5,676 nt of DNA from Planctomycetaceae bacterium (GTDB taxonomy: Bacteria > Planctomycetota > Planctomycetia > Pirellulales > Thermoguttaceae): NCBI GenBank assembly GCA_031257725.1, contig JAIROD010000270.1, positions 1 through 5,676 on the forward strand. The letters run 5' to 3'. The number at the start of each line of letters is the position of its first letter. Positions within the stretch are counted from its first letter, which is position 1. Below are positions 1-5,676 of this stretch, piece after piece. The notes under the pieces are model-generated. The model was not told where the DNA came from, did no database searches, and was given only the letters and a program-made list of their open reading frames with translations. Made by a program: the position numbers and the translations under genes.

Positions 1-419
1 GTACAAGAACAAAACCGCAACAACACGAATACAACTCCGCAATCAAAAACGGTCATAATCCACGGGTTTACCGGAACGAATTCACTAAAGCAGCCGCAAG
101 AGGTTGCTCCTGACAACGCCTTGTACAACGAAACCAAAGCAAACACCGAGAAGCATCCGACTGCCGCCAAACGGGTTAATTTCGGTAAAAATCCAAAAAA
201 CAACCACAAACCAAAAAATAGTTCAAATTCTACAACAAAAATATTGAACCAACGTAAATAAAAAATCCCGTCGCCCAACATCGGACTGACCGATAAACTA
301 TACCCTTTTAATCCCGCCGCAGCCAACAAAACCAACGCAATAAAAATCCGAACAAACAACCAATTTGATTGAGTGTCGGTGTTTTTTGCAACCGGATTAT
401 TCCCGAAAATTCTATTCAT
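1..419 (-). CDS. MauE/DoxX-like redox-associated integral membrane protein, 3' end outside window
   Basis: Minus-strand frame starting at ATG 419 and open for 139 codons to the window edge, so the C-terminus is missing. The start is fixed by an in-frame TAA five codons upstream with no other start codon between. The protein has four hydrophobic segments at about residues 20-40, 58-78, 82-100 and 120-137. Between the third and fourth is SCGCF (107-111) followed by VPVNPW (115-120). This four-helix layout with a Cys-Gly-Cys loop and an Asn-Pro-Trp turn is typical of the MauE/DoxX-like proteins common in planctomycetes. The family is related to the MauE protein needed for methylamine dehydrogenase maturation and is thought to handle disulfide or redox chemistry in the inner membrane; the substrate here is unknown. 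The start overlaps the last stop of the upstream C39-like gene (ATGA), and no good Shine-Dalgarno is present, which suggests translational coupling. Further cysteines are at 127, 137 and 139. It looks intact although its upstream partners are broken. Confidence 0.8.
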   Translation of the reverse strand, partial: MNRIFGNNPVAKNTDTQSNWLFVRIFIALVLLAAAGLKGYSLSVSPMLGDGIFYLRWFNIFVVEFELFFGLWLFFGFLPKLTRLAAVGCFSVFALVSLYKALSGATSCGCFSEFVPVNPWIMTVFDCGVVFVLLRFCSC

Positions 420-885
420 TGTTCTGGTATCTTATCTTCAAAGGTTTCAATTTCACCGATTTTCAATTGCCGTAATTATACCAAACATAAAAAAAACGTT
501 GCAATAGGGAATAATTTTTTTCACACGATTCCGTTTTGGGCGAGTTCGTTGTCCGTCAAAGGTAAACGATACGGGGACAATTTTGTGTTGAAAGAGTATC
601 CCAATCGTCGCGGTATCCTTCAGCATCAATACCAATTTTCGCAAGCGTTTCAACAACTTGCGCTAATGTATGCCCTTTCGGGTGATTGGGTAACAATCGC
701 CGGATTTCATCCGGTTCCGTTGGAATACCAAGAAGCTGCGCCGTCCGAAAAATTGACCAATGAGCGCACTGAAGTTTAACAGATATTGTTTGCGGTTTAT
801 CTTTTGTAAAAATTATAAGAAACAATATTATGCCAATACAGCCGGCGATTATTGACACAGCAAAGGGGAACCAACGGGAACTCAT
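416..885 (-). pseudogene. Membrane-anchored C39-peptidase-like protein, frameshifted and truncated
   Basis: The readable frame runs from ATG 885 to TGA 556 and gives 109 residues. I prefer ATG 885 over the longer start at 915 because AAGGAG lies 8 bases upstream and the ATG overlaps the preceding stop (TAATG). Residues 6-26 form one membrane anchor. Residues 38-109 resemble the N-terminal half of a C39 cysteine peptidase fold: LQCAHWS with Cys40 at the catalytic position, a helix ending in LLGIP, then KGHTLAQVVETLAKIGI (70-86) and PRIVYL (104-109). The second half of the fold, with the catalytic His and Asp, is missing. One extra T at about 560 would continue the protein as TDNELAQNGIV before another stop. 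Coding-like text reappears in other frames and ends in KIGEIETFEDKIPEQ with a TGA at 416-418 that overlaps the next ATG. This pattern indicates a pseudogene with several indels. A short membrane peptide of 109 residues may still be made. Confidence 0.65.
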
Positions 886-1440
886 TACTTCGTCTCCTTG
901 CGGTTTGTGTGCCATTGACGATACATACGGAAAAGAGCTGTTAGAATAAGGATTAGTCCGATCCCTATTAGAATGTAATTAATTGCGGTAGATTGCCTTT
1001 TTGTATTTTTTAAATATTCTGGTAACGGAAATGACGGATCATCTACTTCACTGGCTGTTTGCGTTCTTGTATCGAAAACATGATCCTCCTGTCTGACTCC
1101 TACAAATTGTAGCGTAAAACTTTGTCGGGAATCTTTTTATTGATTTTTACATTTGAAAAACGATATTCTCTTTTGTTTTTTCCTCCAACAGTGAATTCTG
1201 ATACAGTCGAAGGAAACCAAACCCCATCAACAAGAACCGGCTCACATTTCCAATATCTAAAACAGGAATTATCTATCATTGTCTTATATTCGATTAGATA
1301 ATATGACTTTGTTGTGTCGAAAGAATAGATATGGGCTGACGGCTTTGAGCCGTAACTGTCTATTTTTATTTTAATTTTTCGTAATTATTCAGTGTAATAT
1401 TCGTTTTCGCAACAGGTGATAATTCGCATTTGTTAACGGC
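885..1440 (-). pseudogene. 3' fragment of a secreted carrier-like protein with C-terminal membrane anchor, two frameshifts
   Basis: Three consecutive minus-strand frames make one continuous protein if two single bases are restored. Frame one (from about 1440) reads NKCELSPVAKTNITLNNYEK and stops in an A-rich run near 1368. Adding one A there joins it to frame two: IDSYGSKPSAHIYSF, then DGVWFPSTVSEFTVGG and YRFSNVKINKKIPDKV, which stops at 1100. Adding one T in the TTTT near 1117 joins frame three: FTLQFVGVRQEDHVFDTRTQ, then one transmembrane helix (INYILIGIGLILILTALF) and a basic tail ending in TAA 885-887. The order GVWFP, SNVKIN, IPD, FTL..F, D.RT is what I recall of planctomycete secreted proteins related to outer-membrane lipoprotein carriers, with a short anchor at the end. 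The stop overlaps the ATG of the C39-like gene. There is no start codon with a signal peptide, so this is a remnant. Function unknown. Confidence 0.65.
894..899 (-). promoter_or_regulatory. Shine-Dalgarno for the C39-like gene
   Basis: AAGGAG on the minus strand, 8 bases before ATG 885 and inside the last codons of the upstream fragment. It is the clearest ribosome binding site of the left cluster and decides the choice of start at 885. Confidence 0.6.
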
Positions 1441-1491
1441 GGGGTTTACCCCGCGATGGAGTCATGACGAGGTAAACTCCATTGTTAACGG
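1432..1491. repeat. Two-hairpin GTTAACGG repeat, copy 1
   Basis: Bounded by direct copies of GTTAACGG at 1432-1439 and 1484-1491. Inside are two hairpins: GCGGGG/CCCCGC (1439-1444 with 1449-1454, 4-base loop) and ATGGAGT/ACTCCAT (1456-1462 with 1476-1482). A related copy in the opposite orientation lies at 2466-2513: both share GTTAACGGCG, a GGG/CCCC hairpin and CCCCGCG. It forms part of the repetitive block that ends the upstream reading frame. No U-rich tract follows, so it is not a classical terminator. Confidence 0.7.
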
Positions 1492-2287
1492 TCAAACAAA
1501 AATTCCACCGAAATATTACAATTTTTTTAACACGAAATACACAAAATGACACGAAAAATACGAAAATTTTGTGTAGTCCTTTTTGTGTATTTTGTGAAGT
1601 TTCGTATATTTCGTGTTTAAAATAGACAGATACCTTTGAGCCGAGGTCTCTTTCGGCTTTAACAGTTAAAATATCCCCTGTTTGGCTTGCGGAATAAGTT
1701 ACAGGAGATTTGCTTGTGAGAGTTTTTGCTCCTTTAAGCATGTCACTACTTGGCACAACTCGAGACGGTATCATGCGGTCAAATGGATCAAAATAGTCCT
1801 GTGAACGCAGATTATCATGCCGGCGTACATCTCTCTGGTCAATACGTATATTTCCTATAACGCTTGCATGATTTTGTGGATCTATTTGGGGATCACCTAC
1901 GTTGGGATTAGCGGTGGAGTACCAATAGGCAACATCACCCACATATAAATAACCATCAATAGTACAATATTTTTTTTTCTTTACGCCTTCCTCCAATTGC
2001 CAGTATTCATCAAGAGAACGAAGAGAAAGACGGTTATTACTTTTTTTATCAACTGCAAAAAAAGTTTTGCTTTTTTGAAAAGTTACGACTTTTTTTTCTT
2101 TATATTCTTCATATTGTATCTCTACATCCCCCTGCACTGTAATAATAGATTCAATGTTACTTCTATTCCGAGCCGCCACATCTTCAAAAAATGCAACAGA
2201 TATTGGGATTGATTTTGTCTCTTGCGCAAAAACTACATCAGTACAAAAAGACACAATACAAACAAACGCTATAATTATGAACAACAT
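1433..2287 (-). CDS. Secreted carrier-like protein, 3' end replaced by repeat-derived sequence
   Basis: The open frame has 284 codons from ATG 2287; an in-frame TAA four codons upstream leaves no other start. Residues 1-21 are a signal peptide (hydrophobic core, VFA then QE), so the protein is exported. Residues 45-150 are mixed strand-forming sequence, with VQGDVEIQYEEYKEKK, then DEYWQLEEGVKKKKY and IDGYLYVGDVAYWYS, resembling planctomycete secreted proteins distantly like the LolA/outer-membrane lipoprotein carrier fold; this is a weak family call. Native-looking sequence ends at about residue 223 (ERDLGSKVSVYF). The last 61 residues, beginning KHEIYETSQNTQ, are translated straight from the palindromic and two-hairpin repeats, so the normal C-terminus is lost. 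The family's expected ending (GVWFP, SNVKIN, IPD, membrane anchor) occurs separately at 885-1440. No convincing Shine-Dalgarno precedes the start. Probably a non-functional or degraded product. Confidence 0.65.
   Translation of the reverse strand: MLFIIIAFVCIVSFCTDVVFAQETKSIPISVAFFEDVAARNRSNIESIITVQGDVEIQYEEYKEKKVVTFQKSKTFFAVDKKSNNRLSLRSLDEYWQLEEGVKKKKYCTIDGYLYVGDVAYWYSTANPNVGDPQIDPQNHASVIGNIRIDQRDVRRHDNLRSQDYFDPFDRMIPSRVVPSSDMLKGAKTLTSKSPVTYSASQTGDILTVKAERDLGSKVSVYFKHEIYETSQNTQKGLHKIFVFFVSFCVFRVKKIVIFRWNFCLTVNNGVYLVMTPSRGKPRR
1527..1620. repeat. CACGAAATAC-type imperfect palindrome
   Basis: The left end (AACACGAAATACACAAAA from 1529) and the right end (TATATTTCGTGTTT ending at 1618) are inverted copies. 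The similarity continues inward as imperfect A-rich and T-rich arms to a centre around 1570-1585, so the transcript could fold into a long hairpin on either strand. From memory, CACGAAATACAC-type sequences are common dispersed intergenic repeats in planctomycetes and some other bacteria. Here the element lies inside a reading frame and encodes most of the foreign-looking C-terminal tail of the protein starting at 2287. Confidence 0.75.
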
Positions 2288-2391
2288 GGTACTAATTTAA
2301 TTAAAAGTTAATAATACTCCCAAAAATCAGAACAGAGAAAATATTTTCAACACGGTTTCTTCTGAGAATTAAATGTGGTGCGATTCTACGA

Positions 2392-2465
2392 ATGGGGTAA
2401 ATTTTAACGTAAAAATATTCTTTTCACTTGAATTTTAGATTTTTGTTTTTTGTGGATTACCCCAT
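2392..2465. repeat. 9-bp inverted repeat with AT-rich loop
   Basis: ATGGGGTAA at 2392-2400 is exactly mirrored by TTACCCCAT at 2457-2465, enclosing 56 AT-rich bases. It abuts the two-hairpin repeat at 2466, so the two may form one larger mobile or structural element between the transporter gene and the secreted-protein gene. No promoter was recognised with confidence in 2288-2391. Confidence 0.45.
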
Positions 2466-2513
2466 GTTGTTGAGTTAAGTCGAACAACGCGGGGCAAGCC
2501 CACGCCGTTAACG
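2466..2513. repeat. Two-hairpin GTTAACGG repeat, copy 2 (inverted)
   Basis: Read on the minus strand it begins CGTTAACGGCGTGGGCTTG and continues CCCCGCG, matching copy 1 at 1432-1455 apart from one extra T and two loop changes. The second hairpin is GTTGTT/AACAAC (2466-2471 with 2483-2488), in the same place as but different in sequence from the ATGGAGT stem of copy 1. It lies 20 bases downstream of the transporter stop codon and could limit 3' decay or transcription, though no U tract follows. Confidence 0.6.
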
Positions 2514-2532
2514 TTCCTACTTTCACTCCAAT

Positions 2533-4134
2533 TCAAATTTCCCAATCGGAGGTGTTGTTTTTATTGAGCCGTTCCTGTTTTTCCCATCGTGCCAATGCTT
2601 GAGCGGTGATGACAAGATTGAATATTGCTACGAAGATAATGAAACCAAGTGAAAGTTGGGCAACCGGATTTTGTAAAATCTTGACGAGTTGTTCCGAAGA
2701 TTTCAGGTACACCCACGCAACGAAAACAACCAACAAATAAAACGGTGAAACGTATTTTATCACAAACCGGAAAAAATAGGGAACCCGAACCTGTGAACCA
2801 CATTGAAGTGCCGCCATGCTCGTGTCCATGCCCAAAACCCAACCAAAAATAATAATCTGTATCTCCGCTATAATGAAAATTAATACGTTGCAAACCCAAA
2901 AATCCATTGTGTCCAAAGCAGTCAGGCTTTCTGTAAAATAGGCGGTGAAAAATGCTCCAAAAGTTGTGATCATTCCGGCAATGGTTAGACTGGATTTTCG
3001 CCCTATCTGAAGCCCTTCTTCAAGAAGAGTGATTGCCGGTTGAAGTGTCGAAATCGAACTGGTTACCGCCGCAAGGAACAGTAAAAAGAAAAACAAAAAA
3101 CCAAATACCCGACCCATCGGCATTTGATGAAACACCTCCGGTAACGCCTGAAAACCAATCGTAAAAGAACTGTTAAGATTTTCCGGTGTGAGAAAAGCAG
3201 GACCAAGAAAAATGTACGCCGCCGGAACAATCATCATCGCCGCAATAACCGCCTCACAAAATCCATTGCCCGCCGCCGCCGTCAGACCGGAAAGTACAAT
3301 GTCATCGTTTTGCCGGGTGTAACTGGCATACGTGCAGATCACCCCAAAACCAAGCGACAACGAAAAGAAAACCTGTCCCGCTCCGGCAAGCCATGTTTCA
3401 GGATTTGAAAGCGATTCCCATAATGTTTTGTTCGGTTGGGACGGATTCCAGACAAACCCCAACCCCTCAATAACACTTTGCCCTTCAATTCCGGTCGGAT
3501 TGCCAAGCGTCAAAACTCGCACCATGATAATCAGCGAACATACCAACAACGCCGGTAATGCCAACGAACAGAACCATTCAATACCTTTGACAATACCGCG
3601 ATAAATCAGGAAATAATTGAGCAATAAACAAAATACCATGCAAAGCAAATTGAAATTCATCAAACCATGTTGAAACAATGCCCCATTGCCCTCCAAACCA
3701 ACCGTTTCTATAAACAGTTTACCGAAATTGACATTGGCACCGTGTCCCATCCAACCAAAAAGATAACGCAACGCATACGCCAGGCACCAGCCTTCAATGA
3801 AAACGTAAAACGACGTAATAATAGTTGTTAGCGTTACGCAAAAAGAGCCGGCATACGCCATATTCCGTTTGCCCGTTACACAACGAAAAATGCCGGACGC
3901 AGAATGATAACCGCGAATTCCGGCATAACGTCCGAGTGTCCACTCCGCCCAAACTATAGGCAATCCAAGCAGTATAAACGCAATAAAATACGGAATCATA
4001 AACGCACTGCCATACAGAGCCGCCTGACCGGGAAAACGCAAAAAATTACCCAGCCCAATGGCACTGCCCGCCACCGCCATGATCACTCCCAGTTGGGTTG
4101 TCCAGTTTTCCTGCTTTATCTTTTTCTGTTTCAT
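2533..4134 (-). CDS. Neurotransmitter:sodium symporter (NSS/SNF) family, LeuT-like amino-acid transporter
   Basis: 533 residues, close to LeuT (about 519), with the 12 hydrophobic segments of the family. It imports an amino acid or related amine across the inner membrane using the sodium gradient; the exact substrate is not predictable. The signature GSAIGLGNFLRFP (23-35) is the broken TM1. By eye against remembered LeuT, sodium site 1 keeps Ala25, Asn30, Ser258 (Thr in LeuT) and Asn290. Sodium site 2 keeps Gly23, Ile26 (Val), Ala355, Thr358 and Ser359. Tyr110, Phe257, Arg33 and Asp411 match the substrate lid and outer gate. Glu294 sits at LeuT Glu290, the hallmark of chloride-independent members. 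ATG 4134 is the only start, since an in-frame TGA lies seven codons upstream. No clear Shine-Dalgarno precedes it. It sits downstream of flgA, separated by 262 bases with an inverted-repeat element, so it is probably transcribed alone. Confidence 0.95.
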   Translation of the reverse strand: MKQKKIKQENWTTQLGVIMAVAGSAIGLGNFLRFPGQAALYGSAFMIPYFIAFILLGLPIVWAEWTLGRYAGIRGYHSASGIFRCVTGKRNMAYAGSFCVTLTTIITSFYVFIEGWCLAYALRYLFGWMGHGANVNFGKLFIETVGLEGNGALFQHGLMNFNLLCMVFCLLLNYFLIYRGIVKGIEWFCSLALPALLVCSLIIMVRVLTLGNPTGIEGQSVIEGLGFVWNPSQPNKTLWESLSNPETWLAGAGQVFFSLSLGFGVICTYASYTRQNDDIVLSGLTAAAGNGFCEAVIAAMMIVPAAYIFLGPAFLTPENLNSSFTIGFQALPEVFHQMPMGRVFGFLFFFLLFLAAVTSSISTLQPAITLLEEGLQIGRKSSLTIAGMITTFGAFFTAYFTESLTALDTMDFWVCNVLIFIIAEIQIIIFGWVLGMDTSMAALQCGSQVRVPYFFRFVIKYVSPFYLLVVFVAWVYLKSSEQLVKILQNPVAQLSLGFIIFVAIFNLVITAQALARWEKQERLNKNNTSDWEI

Positions 4135-4256
4135 CGGATGCTTGTTATTAACTCATGTTACGCATTGGTTTGATTTAGCACCGTAGGCGTTTTAGGTGAA
4201 TAACCGCCGCCAGTTTCAAGTAAATACCGAACCGGCGGAAAAGTACCGCCCCACTA

Positions 4257-4340
4257 AACTCAACCCCTTTAGGGGGTGCACTAAAAAATATCGATCAAAT
4301 TTAATGCCGCTTTTGGACACCCCTAAAGGGGTTGTTAGTT
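4257..4340. repeat. 84-bp inverted-repeat element with CCCCTTTAGGGG arms
   Basis: CAACCCCTTTAGGGGGTG (4261-4278) is mirrored by CACCCCTAAAGGGGTTG (4318-4334). The match extends outward to AACT/AGTT and inward to AAAA/TTTT, giving arms of about 30 bases around an AT-rich core. Each arm is itself a small palindrome, so the element can form two small hairpins or one large one. It lies between the flgA stop (4397) and the transporter start (4134). It resembles a non-coding miniature repeat and could also act as a weak bidirectional transcription barrier. The rest of 4135-4396 shows nothing firm, apart from a possible CCGCCG/CGGCGG stem at about 4205-4238. Confidence 0.7.
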
Positions 4341-4396
4341 GTAATAAATCAATCGCAAAATGTCAAACTTCCAATCAGTGAATAGATACAAATTAT

Positions 4397-5641
4397 TTAC
4401 TCGCGAACAATCACGCCGCTGGCAAACACTTCCACCGTTTTCGGATCACAAACTCGTGCAAGAAATGTTGACGTTTCCGCTTTATTGTTTACGGAGTTAC
4501 GTTTTCCGTTATTCGGACGGATTGTTTCAATTTGGATGGTATCGCCTTGCGTGCCGTCGCTTTTCGCAACACCTTCAGTTCGTACGGAAATTCCGTTGTT
4601 TAACAGCCGGACAGTAACAATATCACCCTTGCGAACCCATGTCGGTTTTTTAATCATATTTTGCGTCAAAACACTCCGTTCCCGAACGGTGCCGGTTGTT
4701 TCCCGCCCAATCACTTCCGAAAGATCAACGAAAAAATCGTCATCTTTGAGATTTTCCATACGCCGAATCATCACATCGGATTCGCTAATAATATAACCTT
4801 TGGGCAATGAACGGCGAAAAACAACAACCTGTTGCGGTAATTCAACAACCGTGTCAACAGTTACAACAACATTTTGTTGCGTTGCCGGATCAAGCCCTTG
4901 CATTCGGATACCGAATCGTTGACGACCAACGGCAGGCATCGTCCATTGATCCGAAGAATCGCCGAAAATTTCTTCAATTTGTCCGCTTGTTGCAAATAAT
5001 CGGGCTTGATCTTCCGTCAGTTTCACGGTTACTTTCCAAGGATCATTGGCAGGTTTTCCCGTTTCGGTTGTTGTACCGTAATTCAAGTAAACAACAATAG
5101 CATCCGCAATTTGTTGTTCCAATGTTTTAATGAGTTGCGGTGTTACGGCTGCTTTCCGAAGCGGATTGACGGCGTGAGCGATCGGAGTTGTTAAATTTGT
5201 TGCGTTTTTTTCATAAGTGTAGGAAGCCCGAACAATCGCCGAATCGTTATTGTTATTGTTGTTGGATTCGTTGACCACAACAATTCGGGACGCTCCGGTC
5301 AATTGATGTTGCACGGAACTGAAACCGAGACCGGATAAAATGTCACGTAATTCAATGCGTTCCACTGTTCGGCGTTCTCCCCGTTCCGGAACAGTAAACA
5401 AAACCGTTTGCCGCAACTGATCGATTTGTTGAACAGAATCCTTTGCCGCCGGAATAATTTCCGCAACTTCTTCAAGTGTTACAAGATTCTGCGAACATCG
5501 TACCGGTTCCGCCCGCAAACGTATTTCGACACCGAATAATTGTTCCGTAAACGGTGAACCCGTATTGGTAACAAGAACAGCAAACAGAAAAACAAAAAAC
5601 AAAAATTTTGAAAACAATAAATATCGATGTTGTTTTAACAT
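4397..5641 (-). CDS. flgA: Flagellar basal body P-ring formation chaperone FlgA (SAF domain)
   Basis: FlgA is a periplasmic chaperone that helps FlgI assemble into the flagellar P-ring. The 414-residue protein is longer than enterobacterial FlgA (about 220), as expected for planctomycete forms. Residues 8-24 are a strongly hydrophobic export signal. VEIRLRAEPVRCSQNLVTLEE (38-58) matches the start of the mature N-terminal domain, followed by VAEIIP. The C-terminal half holds a SAF domain at about 272-333, with SLPKGYIISESDV (278-290), GRETTGTVRERSVLTQNMI (312-330) and then KKPTWVRKGDIVTV (331-344). The ending LARVCDPKTVEVFASGVI (394-411) is the usual FlgA finish, after a family-atypical insert at 375-391. 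Residues 127-132 are six consecutive Asn in a linker. The start is supported by GAGG five bases upstream. The 35 bases before it could hold the end of another flagellar gene (often flgG in such operons), but too little is present to say. Confidence 0.93.
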   Translation of the reverse strand: MLKQHRYLLFSKFLFFVFLFAVLVTNTGSPFTEQLFGVEIRLRAEPVRCSQNLVTLEEVAEIIPAAKDSVQQIDQLRQTVLFTVPERGERRTVERIELRDILSGLGFSSVQHQLTGASRIVVVNESNNNNNNDSAIVRASYTYEKNATNLTTPIAHAVNPLRKAAVTPQLIKTLEQQIADAIVVYLNYGTTTETGKPANDPWKVTVKLTEDQARLFATSGQIEEIFGDSSDQWTMPAVGRQRFGIRMQGLDPATQQNVVVTVDTVVELPQQVVVFRRSLPKGYIISESDVMIRRMENLKDDDFFVDLSEVIGRETTGTVRERSVLTQNMIKKPTWVRKGDIVTVRLLNNGISVRTEGVAKSDGTQGDTIQIETIRPNNGKRNSVNNKAETSTFLARVCDPKTVEVFASGVIVRE

Positions 5642-5646
5642 AATTA

Positions 5647-5650
5647 CCTC
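5647..5650 (-). promoter_or_regulatory. Shine-Dalgarno of flgA
   Basis: GAGG on the minus strand, five bases before ATG 5641. It supports this start over any internal one. Confidence 0.6.
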
Positions 5651-5676
5651 ATACTTTGCGGTTTCTATACTTGATA

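Noticed and set aside
453..656. Minus-strand open frame of 67 codons
   Set aside because: It has no independent start signal and overlaps the C39-like gene in a shifted frame; its later part is best read as debris of that broken gene.
369..779. Plus-strand open frame of 136 codons
   Set aside because: It is antisense to the MauE-like and C39-like genes, has no recognisable motif and no ribosome binding site; the minus strand gives clear family matches.
1044..1081. Strong AGGAGG at 1085-1090 followed by ATG 1081
   Set aside because: The frame gives only 12 codons, and the overlapping frame continues the secreted-protein family to its membrane anchor, so this is probably chance.
1433..1620. 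CRISPR array or insertion sequence
   Set aside because: There are no regularly spaced direct repeats and no transposase; the block consists of palindromes and hairpins only.
2561..2899. Minus-strand open frame of 112 codons inside the transporter gene
   Set aside because: It is a shadow in another frame of the well-supported transporter; its composition is not protein-like.
4319..4334. Rho-independent terminator for flgA
   Set aside because: The stem is good but no U-rich run follows on the minus strand, and the pair of arms is better explained as an inverted-repeat element.

Overview
The window looks like part of the chromosome of a planctomycete, probably a low-GC, host-associated Pirellulales/Thermoguttaceae-type bacterium. 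The clues are a long SAF-domain FlgA (so an outer membrane and a flagellar P-ring), a MauE/DoxX-like membrane protein with the planctomycete-style Cys-Gly-Cys and Val-Asn-Pro-Trp signature, a secreted carrier-like protein of planctomycete type, and intergenic palindromes built on CACGAAATAC. The lineage is inferred from family resemblance alone. All genes found lie on the minus strand, so transcription runs from high to low coordinates.

Right part (2533-5676): two intact genes. flgA (4397-5641) encodes the periplasmic chaperone for P-ring assembly. After a 262-bp gap holding an 84-bp inverted-repeat element comes a LeuT-like sodium-coupled amino-acid transporter (2533-4134). It keeps almost all sodium-site residues and the glutamate that makes LeuT chloride-independent, but its pocket and inner gate differ.

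Left part (1-2287): a decaying three-gene operon. An upstream secreted/carrier-like gene (from 2287) loses its own 3' end at about 1622, where the frame runs into repetitive DNA. Beyond the repeats (1440 to 885) lies a second fragment of the same family. It can be read to a C-terminal membrane anchor only by correcting two single-base deletions, one in an A run and one in a T run. Its stop overlaps the start of a membrane-anchored C39-peptidase-like gene (TAATG), which is frameshifted and lacks the catalytic His half. That gene's last in-frame stop overlaps the start of the MauE/DoxX-like gene (ATGA), which is open to the window edge. The stop/start overlaps show these were once translationally coupled.

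Intergenic DNA is rich in short structured repeats: a two-hairpin GTTAACGG element in two copies (1432-1491 and, inverted, 2466-2513), a CACGAAATAC palindrome (1527-1620), and the CCCCTTTAGGGG inverted-repeat element (4257-4340). No tRNA, rRNA, CRISPR array or transposase gene was seen. The most notable result is the repeat-mediated break between two related gene fragments and the erosion of the coupled operon below it. I did not find a convincing new defence or signalling system.
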